Shown one piece after another: positions 42,817 to 52,650 of a DNA stretch of 64,000 nt. The position numbers were made by a program, and so were the translations under genes. The notes under the pieces were generated by a model. It saw nothing but the letters and a program-made list of their open reading frames with translations, was not told the DNA's origin and made no database searches. Position 1 is the first letter of the stretch. Each line of letters begins with the position of its first letter. Source of the stretch: Flavobacterium sp. IB48 (GTDB lineage: Bacteria; Bacteroidota; Bacteroidia; Flavobacteriales; Flavobacteriaceae). The stretch is taken from assembly GCF_016405855.1 (NCBI RefSeq), contig NZ_JAEFCA010000003.1, positions 599,987 through 663,986 on the forward strand, in the 5' to 3' direction.

Positions 42817-44079
42817 TTATAAAAACCCTATATCGTCTAAATAAATAGTACTAGCCGGAGTGATTGTTATATTTGAAAATTCTTGAATAAGTATTTCATC
42901 GAATTTTCCTCCAGGAATTAGTTCAGGATGCAAATTAGAGATCGGAATTGAAATATTATTCCATTGACCTGGCACCAAAGTAACTGTCGTACCTTTATCA
43001 GAATTATATAAATCACTACTATTTATATTAATAAAAATCTTAGTGCTTTCGGTAGGGAAAATAGACATTTTAACAAATTGATAATCCGCAACATTTAAAA
43101 GTTTCTCAGATTTCATTGTAATTCCTTCCCAACTTCCTATTACCTTTTTGATTGAATACGTTCCTCTACTAACTTTTTCAGTACTTTGCCAAGTAACTGC
43201 GCCTCCCCAGCCACCTCCAGTGCCTTTTAGAGAGTCTTCGTATAGTAAATATTTAAGACCTATACCACTTGGAGCAGAAACTCCAAATTCAGTTTCGACA
43301 ACAATTAGGGCATATGAATCAAAATCTGCTGGAACTGTAGCTTTTATTTCTGTGTTAGAAACCGCAGTAAATGTAGCTTCAGTAGATCCAAACTTAACCG
43401 TTTTAACTTTTACAAAATTTTGTCCTGTAATGGTAATAACATCTCCAGCAGAAGCTAACACTTGTGACAAACTTGAAATTGCAGGAGCTGGAGGAGTTAA
43501 GACAATTACATTATCCAAAACATTTACAAAACCATTTGTACCATAATAATCAAGTCCTGGAGCCGCTTTATCAGATCCATTAACTTTTAAAACATTATTA
43601 GTCACATTAATGCTTAGTAAATATAGATCAGGATTAACCGCATTTGCCATTGTTGCATAATCACCGGTTGTTAAATAATCAGCTTCAATACCTTCAAGTT
43701 TAGCCACTCTTTTTTTAACCCCTTTAACAACATGACTTAAAACAAGTTGCTTTAGATCGTCTACTGGAACTAAATTGATATCTGGATATCCCAAATCATT
43801 TACATAACCATTAGCTACTAAATAAGCATCTAGAGCTGTATTGTTAGGGACAAAATAAGTAAAATCATCAGGTGTATTTAATGACGATTCTAAACCAGCC
43901 AACTGGATTGCTTTTGCAAACGTAGTTAAATTAGTATTTGCCAAAATCAACCCGTACGCCGTATTGTAATTTTGTTGCGCTCCTCCAATATCTTGAATAT
44001 CATTATCGCAAGAAGAAGCTGTAGCAACCAAAAAGACACATACAGCAATCTGCATTAATTTATTATATATATTTTTCAT
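42817..44079 (-). CDS. Surface glycan-binding lipoprotein with fasciclin and IPT domains
   Basis: This 420-residue lipoprotein (Cys24) has acidic residues straight after the Cys (CDNDIQD), consistent with a surface-export signal. It has a fasciclin (FAS1) domain at about 37-175 (TTFAKAIQLAGLESSL, FTYFVPNNTALDAYL, LSHVVKG). An IPT/TIG-like domain spans about 180-265 (ISSLSQVLASAGDVITITGQNF). A C-terminal beta-sandwich ends IYLDDIGFL, similar to the end of the next SGBP. It is probably a mannan-binding accessory protein of the SusCD complex. FAS1 in this position is unusual. It is co-transcribed with SusCD. Confidence 0.82.
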   Translation of the reverse strand: MKNIYNKLMQIAVCVFLVATASSCDNDIQDIGGAQQNYNTAYGLILANTNLTTFAKAIQLAGLESSLNTPDDFTYFVPNNTALDAYLVANGYVNDLGYPDINLVPVDDLKQLVLSHVVKGVKKRVAKLEGIEADYLTTGDYATMANAVNPDLYLLSINVTNNVLKVNGSDKAAPGLDYYGTNGFVNVLDNVIVLTPPAPAISSLSQVLASAGDVITITGQNFVKVKTVKFGSTEATFTAVSNTEIKATVPADFDSYALIVVETEFGVSAPSGIGLKYLLYEDSLKGTGGGWGGAVTWQSTEKVSRGTYSIKKVIGSWEGITMKSEKLLNVADYQFVKMSIFPTESTKIFININSSDLYNSDKGTTVTLVPGQWNNISIPISNLHPELIPGGKFDEILIQEFSNITITPASTIYLDDIGFL

Positions 44080-44140
44080 AAATTCTCTTTTAGTTTTTAA
44101 TTAAGGATTTCATTGAATAGATTCTACTAATCCTTCAGAA

Positions 44141-45211
44141 TTATTTTAATACGAATCCAATATCATCGATAAATAAATTGTTTCCTCCAAAACCTCCTGT
44201 CTCTTGAAAGGTTACCTCAGACAACTCTGTTGGACTTCCAACGGAAGAGAAAGGAACTTCTAAATAAGTCCAGCTTGTACCGAATTTAAGCGAATATGTA
44301 GCGCCATAATTACCATTGATAATAGCTGACACAGAACCTGCTTTTGCTCCTTTAATACTGATGCGGATTGCCTTATATTTTGAAAGATCAACTTTAGACT
44401 TATCAATACCAATGTATAAACCATCCCAATCTGGACCTGAAGTCCAATTAATACATTTTGTACCTTGAGATGCATCTTTATCATAAGCAATATCATAATG
44501 GTTTGTTGCTGGTCGCCAAAGACCATTATAACTCATTAAATTAGTATAAGCATCATCATAAACTGCAGAACCTAAAGATTGCCCCGCAACAGTTGTTCCC
44601 GACACATTGGTCACAGATAAGCTTTTATACTGAATATTGTTTGGCACCTGTACTTTAATTTCTGTTAATGTTGATGATATTGGCTCAACTGCTGTATCTC
44701 CAAAATTCACAACAGGATGTAAAAAATATTCTCCAGTAATCGTAATTATATCTCCAGGATTGGGATTAATTGGAAATCCTTTAATATTAGGACTTGGAGG
44801 TCTAATAGCTACTTTATAGTTCAATGTTCCTACATTGGTAACTATCTTCATTTCATCCATTTCGTTATAGTATGGCGTTTTTTGGTCTACCAACACAACG
44901 ATTGCGTTATCTGTTACGAAAGTCGGATTAAAATAAGATTCTAACCCGTTGAATGAAATTGATTTTAATGTAGCAAAACCAGATCCTCTAATGATATAAT
45001 AATTTCCTGCATTAATAATATCTGTAGGAACATCTACCTGTCTATCTCCTTCAACCAAAGGATCATCAATAACAGATTTGCTAATTCCTGTTACTGCAAG
45101 TTTTCCAGATGAACCTCCAGAATCATCATTTGAACAAGAAGCGAACAGCAAAATTGAAACTGAAGCCAAAAAATACAACTTCAATAACATTCTATCTTTT
45201 ATATTTTTCAT
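44141..45211 (-). CDS. Surface glycan-binding lipoprotein (IPT/TIG type)
   Basis: This 356-residue lipoprotein has the signal FASC (Cys26) followed by SNDDS, an acidic surface-export type signal. Two IPT/TIG-like modules span about 40-215 (IIRGSGFATLKSISFNG and IITITGEYFLHPVVNFG). A C-terminal carbohydrate-binding-like domain ends FIDDIGFVLK. This is the SusE/F-position glycan-binding protein, expected to hold mannan at the cell surface. It sits 21 bp downstream of SusD. The C-terminal domain is shared with the FAS1-containing neighbour. Confidence 0.85.
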   Translation of the reverse strand: MKNIKDRMLLKLYFLASVSILLFASCSNDDSGGSSGKLAVTGISKSVIDDPLVEGDRQVDVPTDIINAGNYYIIRGSGFATLKSISFNGLESYFNPTFVTDNAIVVLVDQKTPYYNEMDEMKIVTNVGTLNYKVAIRPPSPNIKGFPINPNPGDIITITGEYFLHPVVNFGDTAVEPISSTLTEIKVQVPNNIQYKSLSVTNVSGTTVAGQSLGSAVYDDAYTNLMSYNGLWRPATNHYDIAYDKDASQGTKCINWTSGPDWDGLYIGIDKSKVDLSKYKAIRISIKGAKAGSVSAIINGNYGATYSLKFGTSWTYLEVPFSSVGSPTELSEVTFQETGGFGGNNLFIDDIGFVLK

Positions 45212-45232
45212 AGTGATTTACTTTTTAAAAAA

Positions 45233-46795
45233 TTATTTAAAATTGTAAGGAACCGGTGCCTCTTTCAACTTTGGATTTTTTCTAACTTCAATATCTGGTT
45301 TTGGATAAGTAAAATCTGTTGGAGTTGGTGTATAATGCATCACTCCTTGAGAATCAAAACCTCTATCTTGCTGAGAAATAATATTAATTGCTTCTTGACG
45401 CGGAAGTCTTCCTAAGTCAAACCAAAATTCTCCTTCAAAAGCAAATTCAACTCTTCTCTCGTGAAATAAAGCAGCTTTTGTCAAAGGAACATTATTTCCT
45501 AAAATACCAAGACCTGCTCTCTGTCTCACCATATTGTATGAGTCTTTTGCTACTGCATTGGTAGTTTCATCAGCTCCAGCCATAATTGCTTCTGCATAAA
45601 TCAATAAAAGGTCTGCATAACGCATAATATAATTGCAATTATTCATTCCTCCCCACGAATCTGCTGGGCCTGTTTCGCTAGTTGCTTGTCCTACAACATA
45701 TTTTTTAACCGCAGCACCAGTATTTGCTAATATATCTCCGTACTTATCTTTATCTACTACAAAGCCCACTTGCCCGTCAGCTTTCAGATTAGGATAAGAA
45801 TCGCCATAAACCATAAAAGATTCTTTTCTTCTTAAATCGCCTATTTCAAAAGCATCTTGCACATCGTTACTTGGCACGTATGTAGCACCATAAGATGCAT
45901 TATCATTTAAAATATCTAAACCATATTGAATATTAGAAAAGTTTCCTCCTCCATAAGTGTTTATAGCACCAGACCATTGCCAAGAATAAATTGATTCTTC
46001 GTTGTTATTTTTACTAGTCAAAAACAAATCTGCAAAATTTGGCAACAAAGCAAACTCTCCTGAATTGATAACCTTTTCAGCCATTAATTTAGAATCTGAA
46101 TATTTTTTTTCATACAAATACACTTTAGCCAAAAATGCTTCTGCAGAACCTTGCGTTACAAAAATATTGTCTCCACTAGCAGATCTTGATCTGATTTTTG
46201 ATTTTAGATTTGCCGCCGCAAATTTGAAGTCGTTTTCAATGAATGTATACACATCTTCAATTCTATTTGTATTAACTAACGGGTCTTTTGCTAAAGCTAA
46301 ATTATCTTCAATAATCGGCACTGGCCCGTACAAACGAACTAAATAAAAATAAGCTATCCCTCTAAAAAAGTGTGCCTCGGCAATTGTGTTTTTAATTACA
46401 TCGCGGCTCACAGCTGAAGTAGCATTTTTCTCTATATTATTAATTAAATTATTAGCCTGAGCCACAATTGCAAAACAAGCTCTCCAAGGATCTAATAAAA
46501 TTGGACTGTCAGAAGTTAACTTAAATTGAATGAGTTCTGGTCCATCTGCATAAGCTAAACAGTTTCCTGACGACAACTCAGATAATGCATAAAAATTTTT
46601 GGTATAATAAGGTGCCCACATTGCTCCATACATACCATAAGTAGTACGTGCCACTTGCTCGTCGCTATTATAAAACTGGTCACTGCTGTAACTATCTTCA
46701 GATGGACGATCCAAGAAATCTTCGCTGCAAGAAGTAGTTGCCAAACCTAGTGTCAAGAATAAAACGAATGTCTTTATATTGATATATTTTTTCAT
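45233..46795 (-). CDS. SusD/RagB family nutrient-binding lipoprotein
   Basis: This 520-residue protein has lipoprotein Cys23 followed by SEDFLDRP (a surface-export type signal and the usual SusD opening). TPR-like helices (FRGIAYFYLVRLYGPVPII, AEAFLAKVYLYEKKYSDSK) and the C-terminal ERRVEFAFEGEFWFDLGRL motif follow. It forms the lid on the SusC channel and captures oligosaccharides. It lies 11 bp downstream of SusC. The mannan assignment comes from its neighbours. Confidence 0.96.
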   Translation of the reverse strand: MKKYINIKTFVLFLTLGLATTSCSEDFLDRPSEDSYSSDQFYNSDEQVARTTYGMYGAMWAPYYTKNFYALSELSSGNCLAYADGPELIQFKLTSDSPILLDPWRACFAIVAQANNLINNIEKNATSAVSRDVIKNTIAEAHFFRGIAYFYLVRLYGPVPIIEDNLALAKDPLVNTNRIEDVYTFIENDFKFAAANLKSKIRSRSASGDNIFVTQGSAEAFLAKVYLYEKKYSDSKLMAEKVINSGEFALLPNFADLFLTSKNNNEESIYSWQWSGAINTYGGGNFSNIQYGLDILNDNASYGATYVPSNDVQDAFEIGDLRRKESFMVYGDSYPNLKADGQVGFVVDKDKYGDILANTGAAVKKYVVGQATSETGPADSWGGMNNCNYIMRYADLLLIYAEAIMAGADETTNAVAKDSYNMVRQRAGLGILGNNVPLTKAALFHERRVEFAFEGEFWFDLGRLPRQEAINIISQQDRGFDSQGVMHYTPTPTDFTYPKPDIEVRKNPKLKEAPVPYNFK

Positions 46796-46806
46796 AAGAG
46801 TAGTAA

Positions 46807-49800
46807 TTAAAATTCTAAATTCAATCCAAAAGTGAAACTACGATTGGTTGGGTAACGCCCAGAATCAATTCCTGATAATAATGGATCTTGATTATATGAT
46901 CCGATCTCTGGATCATAACCTGTATATTTAGTAAATGTGTAAAGATTTTGAATACCTAAGTAAAATCTTAGTTTACTAATACTCGCTTTCGAAATAACAT
47001 CAGAAGGCATGCTATAACCAAAAGTTAATTGCTGAATTCTTAAGTATGATCCATCTTCTACGTAACGATCAGAAATTGCAATGTTTGGATTTCCGTCTCC
47101 ACCATCAGGCCTTGGATATTTTGCATTTGGATTTTCTGGCGTCCAGAAATCTGCAGCTTCAGCCAATTGATTTTCATACAAACGTTGGTTTTTTGTACCA
47201 GCACGTCTAGTTAAATTCATTACTTTATTTCCGTAAGATCCTTGTAAAAAGACTCCTAAATCTAAATTTTTATAATTGAAAGTATTGTTGAATCCATAAG
47301 TGAATTTTGGTTGCGGATTACCGATGTACGTTAAATCCTTCTCATCAATTAAGCCGTCTTTATTTTGATCTACGTATTCAATATCTCCTAATTGACTTTT
47401 TACAGCTTTATTTCCTGTAAAAGGAATTGGTGCATTTGCCAATTGCTCATTGGTTCTAATAATACCAACAGATTGGTATCCGTAAAATTGACCAACTGCC
47501 TGACCAACCACTGTTTTGGTAACTGCTTTAGTAGTATAATCATTAAGCATTACATCTTTTGTCAAATCAAAATTGTCTTGTAAGCTCAATAATTTATTTT
47601 TATTTGCAGAGAATATTACTTTTGAATTCCATTTAAAATCTTTCCCAAACTTATTAGTGTAATCTAAAGTCACCTCTAGACCTTGGTTTCTTAAGCTTCC
47701 TAAATTCACATTCGGCGCTCCTAGACCTCCCTGATAAGCATCTGTACCAGTAACATAATAAGGTAATGGTAAAACAAATAAAAATCCTTCCGATTCTTTT
47801 CTATATACATCAACCGTTGCTTGAAGTTTAGAATTAAAAAGTGTAAAATCTAGACCAAGGTTAGTTTGTTTAGAAGTTTCCCAAGTTAAACCAGGGTTTG
47901 CAATATTATTTACAGTAAAGAAATTCCCCATTGCAGATTTTATTGCTCGAACTGTACTCATATAACCTGCACCACCAATATTTTGGTTTCCAGTTTCTCC
48001 ATATCCAGCTCTAAATTTGATATTATCAATATACTCTTTAGTGCCTTCCATAAATTTTTCGTTTGAAAGTTTCCAATAACCTGAAACAGAAGGAAAGTAG
48101 CCCCATTTTTCGCCAGGTCCAAAATTAGAACTTCCATCAGCTCTCATTGTTGCCTGCAAACCATAACGGTTATCAAAATCGTAATTAAAAGATCCAAAGA
48201 AAGAGTATAAAGAAGAACTTCCTTTATATTCTGAAGCTACAACTGTATCAGGATCTCCTAAACTAATAGAATGGATATCATTACTTAATAAGCCTGAAAC
48301 CGATTGTGAGTTTCCGTTCCAATGGCTATCATTAGCCTCTTGACCAACTAATACATTAAAATGATGTTTGTCTAAATCAGTCTTGTAAGTTAAAACGTTT
48401 TTAACGTTCAGACCATACCAATTGTTAGCTCTTTCAACAAGCGAATTAGTTTCTCTAACTGCCGATCCCCATTTGTAAGTAGGTTGAAACCCTTCGAAAT
48501 TATCAATATTAGTAGATCCTCCAAAATCAAAACGATACTCTAATCCTTTTGCTATTCTAAAATTAGCATAAAAGTTTCCAAGGAAATTCTTTTTAATCAA
48601 CTTATTAGTATTCATCAAAGCCGAAGCTACAGGATTAATCCAAACTCCGATTGATCCATCTGCTGGTGGACCAGCATAATTACCATTAGTATCTTTTACC
48701 GCAACATCTGGAGTAGATAAAATAGATGTACTAATAATACCGTTACTTGCCCCATTAATTGTAATATCCTCGTTAGTTATACCTGTTCCAATAGAAACAC
48801 CAACAGTCAGCCAATCTTTTATTTTACTGTCTACGTTCGTTTTAAAATTATATCTTTTAAATCCAGAACCAATCACAATACCTTCTTGATTTACATAACC
48901 TCCAGAAATATAATAAGTCGTACCATCTTTTGCTCCTGAGAAAGAAATCTGATGGTTAGTCATTATTGCTGTTTTATAAATTTCATCTTGCCAGTTTGTC
49001 CCTTTACCTAAAACAGACGGAACAGCAAACTCATCTCTAGGCGTTACACCATAAACCCCTGCTAAAGCATTTTGCTGTGCTGCATATTGGCTCAAAGTCA
49101 TCGTATCTAATAAACGTGTAACATTTTGAATAGACATGAAGGAATCAAAAGTGATCTTTCCTGAGCCTTTCTTACCTCTTTTTGTTGTAATAATTACAAC
49201 TCCGTTTGACGCTCTAGAACCATAAATTGCGGTTGCAGATGCATCTTTCAAAATATCCATTGTCTCGATATCATTTGGATTTAAAAATGCAATAGGGCTA
49301 GAAGTAACGTTTCCTGTATTTGTTCCTAAGTAACCAGTTACAATAGAACCACCTGTGTTAGTATTAGAAGCATCTCCAGAAATTGGAATACCATCTATGA
49401 TATACAATGGCTCATTTGTTCCCGAAATAGAAGTCGTTCCACGTATTTTAACCGAAACACTACCTCCAGGCTGACCAGAGTTATTCGTAACTGAAACCCC
49501 TGCAGCACGTCCTTGTAACAATTGATCTACAGACACTTGTGGAGTATCAGCAAAATCTTTAGAGGTTACTGTAGAAACAGCCCCCATTAAGTCCTTTTTC
49601 TTTACACTTCTATATCCTACGTTTACTAGAACCTCACGCAAATCTTCGGCGCTAAGCTTCAGAACAACATTGACTGTTCCTCCGTTTTTAACGTTGATTG
49701 TTTGTGCAACATATCCAATAAATGAAACAGAAATAGTAGAATTTGCAGGTGCTTCAATGGAATATTTTCCATCAAAGTCTGTCGAAGCCGTCTTCTTTGT

Positions 49801-49974
49801 ACCGGTAACTACGATATTGGCACCTGGTATAGATAATCCCTTTTCATCAGATACAGTTCCCGAAACCTTTACCTGAGCCGTAATAAAATTACTAGTCAGT
49901 AACAAAAATAATATCAAAGGAACGGCTCTGTGGTCAGCCATCCAATGAATGAAGCTAGTCATTAGTTTTTTCAT
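46807..49974 (-). CDS. SusC/RagA family TonB-dependent outer-membrane transporter
   Basis: This 1055-residue protein has a long signal peptide ending FITAQ. A carboxypeptidase-like repeat (VSGTVSDEKGLSIPGANIVV) and a plug domain with LLQGRAAGVSV and PLYIIDGIPI follow. A large 22-strand barrel ends in FTFGLNLEF. It imports mannan oligosaccharides with energy from TonB. It is the first gene of the leftward unit. The 315-bp upstream spacer contains a plausible promoter. Confidence 0.97.
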   Translation of the reverse strand: MKKLMTSFIHWMADHRAVPLILFLLLTSNFITAQVKVSGTVSDEKGLSIPGANIVVTGTKKTASTDFDGKYSIEAPANSTISVSFIGYVAQTINVKNGGTVNVVLKLSAEDLREVLVNVGYRSVKKKDLMGAVSTVTSKDFADTPQVSVDQLLQGRAAGVSVTNNSGQPGGSVSVKIRGTTSISGTNEPLYIIDGIPISGDASNTNTGGSIVTGYLGTNTGNVTSSPIAFLNPNDIETMDILKDASATAIYGSRASNGVVIITTKRGKKGSGKITFDSFMSIQNVTRLLDTMTLSQYAAQQNALAGVYGVTPRDEFAVPSVLGKGTNWQDEIYKTAIMTNHQISFSGAKDGTTYYISGGYVNQEGIVIGSGFKRYNFKTNVDSKIKDWLTVGVSIGTGITNEDITINGASNGIISTSILSTPDVAVKDTNGNYAGPPADGSIGVWINPVASALMNTNKLIKKNFLGNFYANFRIAKGLEYRFDFGGSTNIDNFEGFQPTYKWGSAVRETNSLVERANNWYGLNVKNVLTYKTDLDKHHFNVLVGQEANDSHWNGNSQSVSGLLSNDIHSISLGDPDTVVASEYKGSSSLYSFFGSFNYDFDNRYGLQATMRADGSSNFGPGEKWGYFPSVSGYWKLSNEKFMEGTKEYIDNIKFRAGYGETGNQNIGGAGYMSTVRAIKSAMGNFFTVNNIANPGLTWETSKQTNLGLDFTLFNSKLQATVDVYRKESEGFLFVLPLPYYVTGTDAYQGGLGAPNVNLGSLRNQGLEVTLDYTNKFGKDFKWNSKVIFSANKNKLLSLQDNFDLTKDVMLNDYTTKAVTKTVVGQAVGQFYGYQSVGIIRTNEQLANAPIPFTGNKAVKSQLGDIEYVDQNKDGLIDEKDLTYIGNPQPKFTYGFNNTFNYKNLDLGVFLQGSYGNKVMNLTRRAGTKNQRLYENQLAEAADFWTPENPNAKYPRPDGGDGNPNIAISDRYVEDGSYLRIQQLTFGYSMPSDVISKASISKLRFYLGIQNLYTFTKYTGYDPEIGSYNQDPLLSGIDSGRYPTNRSFTFGLNLEF

Positions 49975-50289
49975 AATAAGTGTTTGGTTAGTTAAATTTG
50001 TTTTTTTCTATAATCTAAAAGCAAATGCCAGGGTAATTTTTACGTTTTAAATTATTTAACAAATCTATAACAGAGAGGGTTATCAAATCAATAGTATTAT
50101 ATCATTTAATGATAATATTTTTACCAGAGACGATTAAAAAAACACATATGAAAATAAAACCATTAAAATTTTAAATTATTCTCAATTACACCACTCTCAA
50201 AAACCCAAACAATGAATTAAAAACAACGAAAACCCAAAAATCAAACGTTTTCGTTAAAAATAATATTTAGTAGTGACAAAAAAGTATCA
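49975..50289. other. 315-bp spacer between araC and susC
   Basis: No gene is seen. It contains a promoter-like TTTG-N16-TAGATTTG on the minus strand (50087-50060) and an imperfect palindrome around TATCATTTAATGATA (about 50101-50115). The leader of the susC mRNA would be about 80 nt. Confidence 0.6.
50060..50087 (-). promoter_or_regulatory. Candidate promoter of the leftward mannan operon
   Basis: On the minus strand it reads TTTG (50087-50084), 16 bp, then TAGATTTG (50067-50060). The spacing is slightly short for the Bacteroidota consensus, which suits a promoter that needs an activator such as the adjacent AraC protein (inference). Confidence 0.45.
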
Positions 50290-51168
50290 CTATAAAATGC
50301 GCTTTAGACCTGAAAATTCTTCTCGGTATTGACTTGGAGTGCAATTTTTTGTTGCCTTAAAACTGCGATTGAAGTTAGCAATATTATTAAACCCAGATTT
50401 AAAAGCAACTTCAGAAACACTCATATCTTTCTCAACCAACCAACGCGCAGCATAACCAATACGAATATCATTTATATAATTGACAAAAGTTTTTCCCGTT
50501 CTTTTTTTTATAAATCGATTAAAAGAGATTATCGACATGCTCGCCACATTTGCTACATCTTCTAGAGTGATTTTTTCAGCAAAATGTTTTTGCACATACT
50601 CATAAACCAATTTCATTTTATCATAATCATCAAAAGTATCATAGTCTACCGTATAAGTCGAAAGCAAACGCTGATTTCTAGAATTGGCAAGATCATATAA
50701 TAAAGAAGTTATTTCAAGAAAATAATCCATACCATCCAATTTAGAGAGTCTCACAAGCCTTGGCGTTAATTCTTCTGCTGTTTTCTTCGAAAAAAGAATT
50801 CCGTGAATCGATCTATTAAACATATCTCGAATCGGATTCATAATACGTCTTGACAACAAAGATTCATGAAATAAATCATTATGAAACTGAATTGTTATTT
50901 CGTGTATTTTTTTACTTGTACATTTATTTAGCTCCCAACCGTGATATAAATTCGGACCAATTAAAACCAATTCAACATTATCGATTTCTTCAATATTATC
51001 TCCTACAACTCTCTTCACTCCTTTTCCGTTTTGAATAAAATTGATCTCGAATTCTGGATGATAATGAACAGGAAAATCAAAACTATCTTTCACGCGATCA
51101 AAAACTAAAAAGCTATCACTCGCAGCAAGCGGTGCTATTTCTCTATAAAAATTTTTCGTACTACCCAT
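50290..51168 (-). CDS. AraC family transcriptional regulator of the mannan locus
   Basis: The start at the ATG 51168 (MGSTKNFYREIAPL, 292 residues) is preferred over an upstream TTG at 51216. The N-terminal cupin sensor has FPVHYHPEFEINFIQNG and GPNLYHGWEL. The C-terminal AraC DNA-binding domain has LEDVANVASMSIISFNRFIKK and VSEVAFKSGFNNIANFNRSFK. It lies between the two divergent mannan units and is their likely sugar-responsive activator. A hybrid two-component system or ECF sigma/anti-sigma pair, usual for such loci, is absent in this window. Confidence 0.92.
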   Translation of the reverse strand: MGSTKNFYREIAPLAASDSFLVFDRVKDSFDFPVHYHPEFEINFIQNGKGVKRVVGDNIEEIDNVELVLIGPNLYHGWELNKCTSKKIHEITIQFHNDLFHESLLSRRIMNPIRDMFNRSIHGILFSKKTAEELTPRLVRLSKLDGMDYFLEITSLLYDLANSRNQRLLSTYTVDYDTFDDYDKMKLVYEYVQKHFAEKITLEDVANVASMSIISFNRFIKKRTGKTFVNYINDIRIGYAARWLVEKDMSVSEVAFKSGFNNIANFNRSFKATKNCTPSQYREEFSGLKRIL

Positions 51169-51475
51169 CTTAAAAATTATTTTCAGGAAAACAATATTTG
51201 TCTTTTTTGACTGCAATAATATGATATATAATTGATAAAATAATATTAATTACAGTATAATCATCCGTTTATCTTTGAAAAAGTTAATTTATCATTTCTT
51301 TAAAAAGAATATTAATAATAAACATTAATCATTTTTTATTAAATAACTTTTTATAGTTTTAATAATTTTAACAATAATAACATAAAGAATTTTGGGTAAA
51401 AAAATCGCTATATTATAAAAACTATAAACTCTTGTTTAGTCAGCTTTTAGCTAAACAATCAACTAATATTTTTCG
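51169..51475. other. Divergent spacer between araC and the first GH26 gene
   Basis: No gene is seen. It has a TATCTTTG box at 51270-51277 on the plus strand, about 200 bp upstream of the GH26 start. An inverted repeat TTGTTTAG/CTAAACAA lies at 51432-51458, just before the GH26 gene. Confidence 0.6.
51432..51458. promoter_or_regulatory. Inverted repeat upstream of the first GH26 gene
   Basis: TTGTTTAG (51432-51439) and CTAAACAA (51451-51458) are perfect arms with 11 bp between them, including a nested AGCT...AGCT. It lies 17 bp before the ATG and may be an operator or a leader hairpin. Confidence 0.45.
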
Positions 51476-52612
51476 ATGAAAAAACATTTTTTAACGCTTT
51501 TGACTGTAACTCTAATAGCAAGTTCATGTATGTCTCAAAAAAGCACTAGTAATACTAATTTGTCACTTTCAGATAAAAAAGCAACAACTGAAACTAAATC
51601 TTTATATAAAGAACTTAACACTTTAACTCAAAAAGGGTTCTTATTCGGACATCAGGATGATTTGGCTTATGGCGTTAAATGGAAGTATGAAGACGGGCGA
51701 AGCGATATAAAAGATGTTGTTGGTGATTATCCTGCTGTATATGGATGGGATATTGCCGGCTTAGAAAATGATAGTCAAAATAATATCGATGGCGTACCTT
51801 TTACTAAAATGAAACAGTATATTATTGAAGCAAATGCAAGAGGCGGAATTTCTACAATAAGTTGGCATTTTGACAACCCTGCAACAGGAAAAAACGCTTG
51901 GGATAATGCGCCAAACTCTTTAAAAACAATTTTGCCTGGAGCCGCAAATCATAAAAAATTCACTTCATGGTTAGATAAAGCAGCTGTTTTCTTTTTGTCT
52001 TTAAAAGATAAGAATGGTAAAAACATTCCGATTCTCTTTAGACCTTTTCACGAACTTACTGGCGGATGGTTTTGGTGGGGAAAAGGAAATTGCACTTCAG
52101 AAGAATTTAAAACCGCTTGGAAATTCACCTTTGATTATCTTCAGAAAAAAGGTGTTCATAATTTAATTTATGTTTATAATACAGGAAGTTTCGGAAACGA
52201 AAATGATTTCTTAACCAATTATCCAGGAGATAATTACGTCGATATTTTAAGCTTTGATAGTTACCAAAATAATACTGATGTAAATGGAGAAAAATTCATC
52301 TCTGAAGTTCAGAACCAATTTAAAATATTGAATAAAATAAGCCTAAAAAAGCATAAACCAATGGCTTTGGCAGAAGCTGGCTATGAAGCAGTTCCAGACC
52401 CAAAATGGTGGACAGGAACTTTATTGAAAGCCATTGGAGATTATAAAATTTCTTATGTCCTGTTATGGAGAAATCACGGATGGCAAGAAAAAGAACAAAA
52501 AATGCATTACTACGCTCCTTTTAACGGACAAGTAAGCGAGAAAGATTTTATAGATTTTTACAATCTCGACCAAACAATCTTTGAGAAAGACATTCAGAAA
52601 AAATTAAAATAA
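51476..52612 (+). CDS. GH26 beta-mannanase / mannobiohydrolase (lipoprotein)
   Basis: This 378-residue lipoprotein (Cys18, IASSC) has a GH26 catalytic domain: GFLFGHQDDLAYGVKW (54-69), acid/base E193 in RPFHELTGGWFWWG, and nucleophile E300 in MALAEAGYE. It cuts beta-1,4-mannan. Residues after the Cys (MSQKST) are not acidic, so it is probably periplasmic. By analogy with Bacteroides fragilis ManA it may release mannobiose; the product size is inferred. It is first in a tight rightward operon with the symporter, phosphorylase and epimerase. Confidence 0.93.
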   Translation: MKKHFLTLLTVTLIASSCMSQKSTSNTNLSLSDKKATTETKSLYKELNTLTQKGFLFGHQDDLAYGVKWKYEDGRSDIKDVVGDYPAVYGWDIAGLENDSQNNIDGVPFTKMKQYIIEANARGGISTISWHFDNPATGKNAWDNAPNSLKTILPGAANHKKFTSWLDKAAVFFLSLKDKNGKNIPILFRPFHELTGGWFWWGKGNCTSEEFKTAWKFTFDYLQKKGVHNLIYVYNTGSFGNENDFLTNYPGDNYVDILSFDSYQNNTDVNGEKFISEVQNQFKILNKISLKKHKPMALAEAGYEAVPDPKWWTGTLLKAIGDYKISYVLLWRNHGWQEKEQKMHYYAPFNGQVSEKDFIDFYNLDQTIFEKDIQKKLK

Positions 52613-52650
52613 TCGCCCCAAAATAAATTACAATCTTTAAAAGAAATCTA

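Noticed and set aside
49975..50289. Riboswitch or small RNA in the susC leader
   Set aside because: No known fold or strong conserved stem was recognised; only a promoter and short palindrome are visible.
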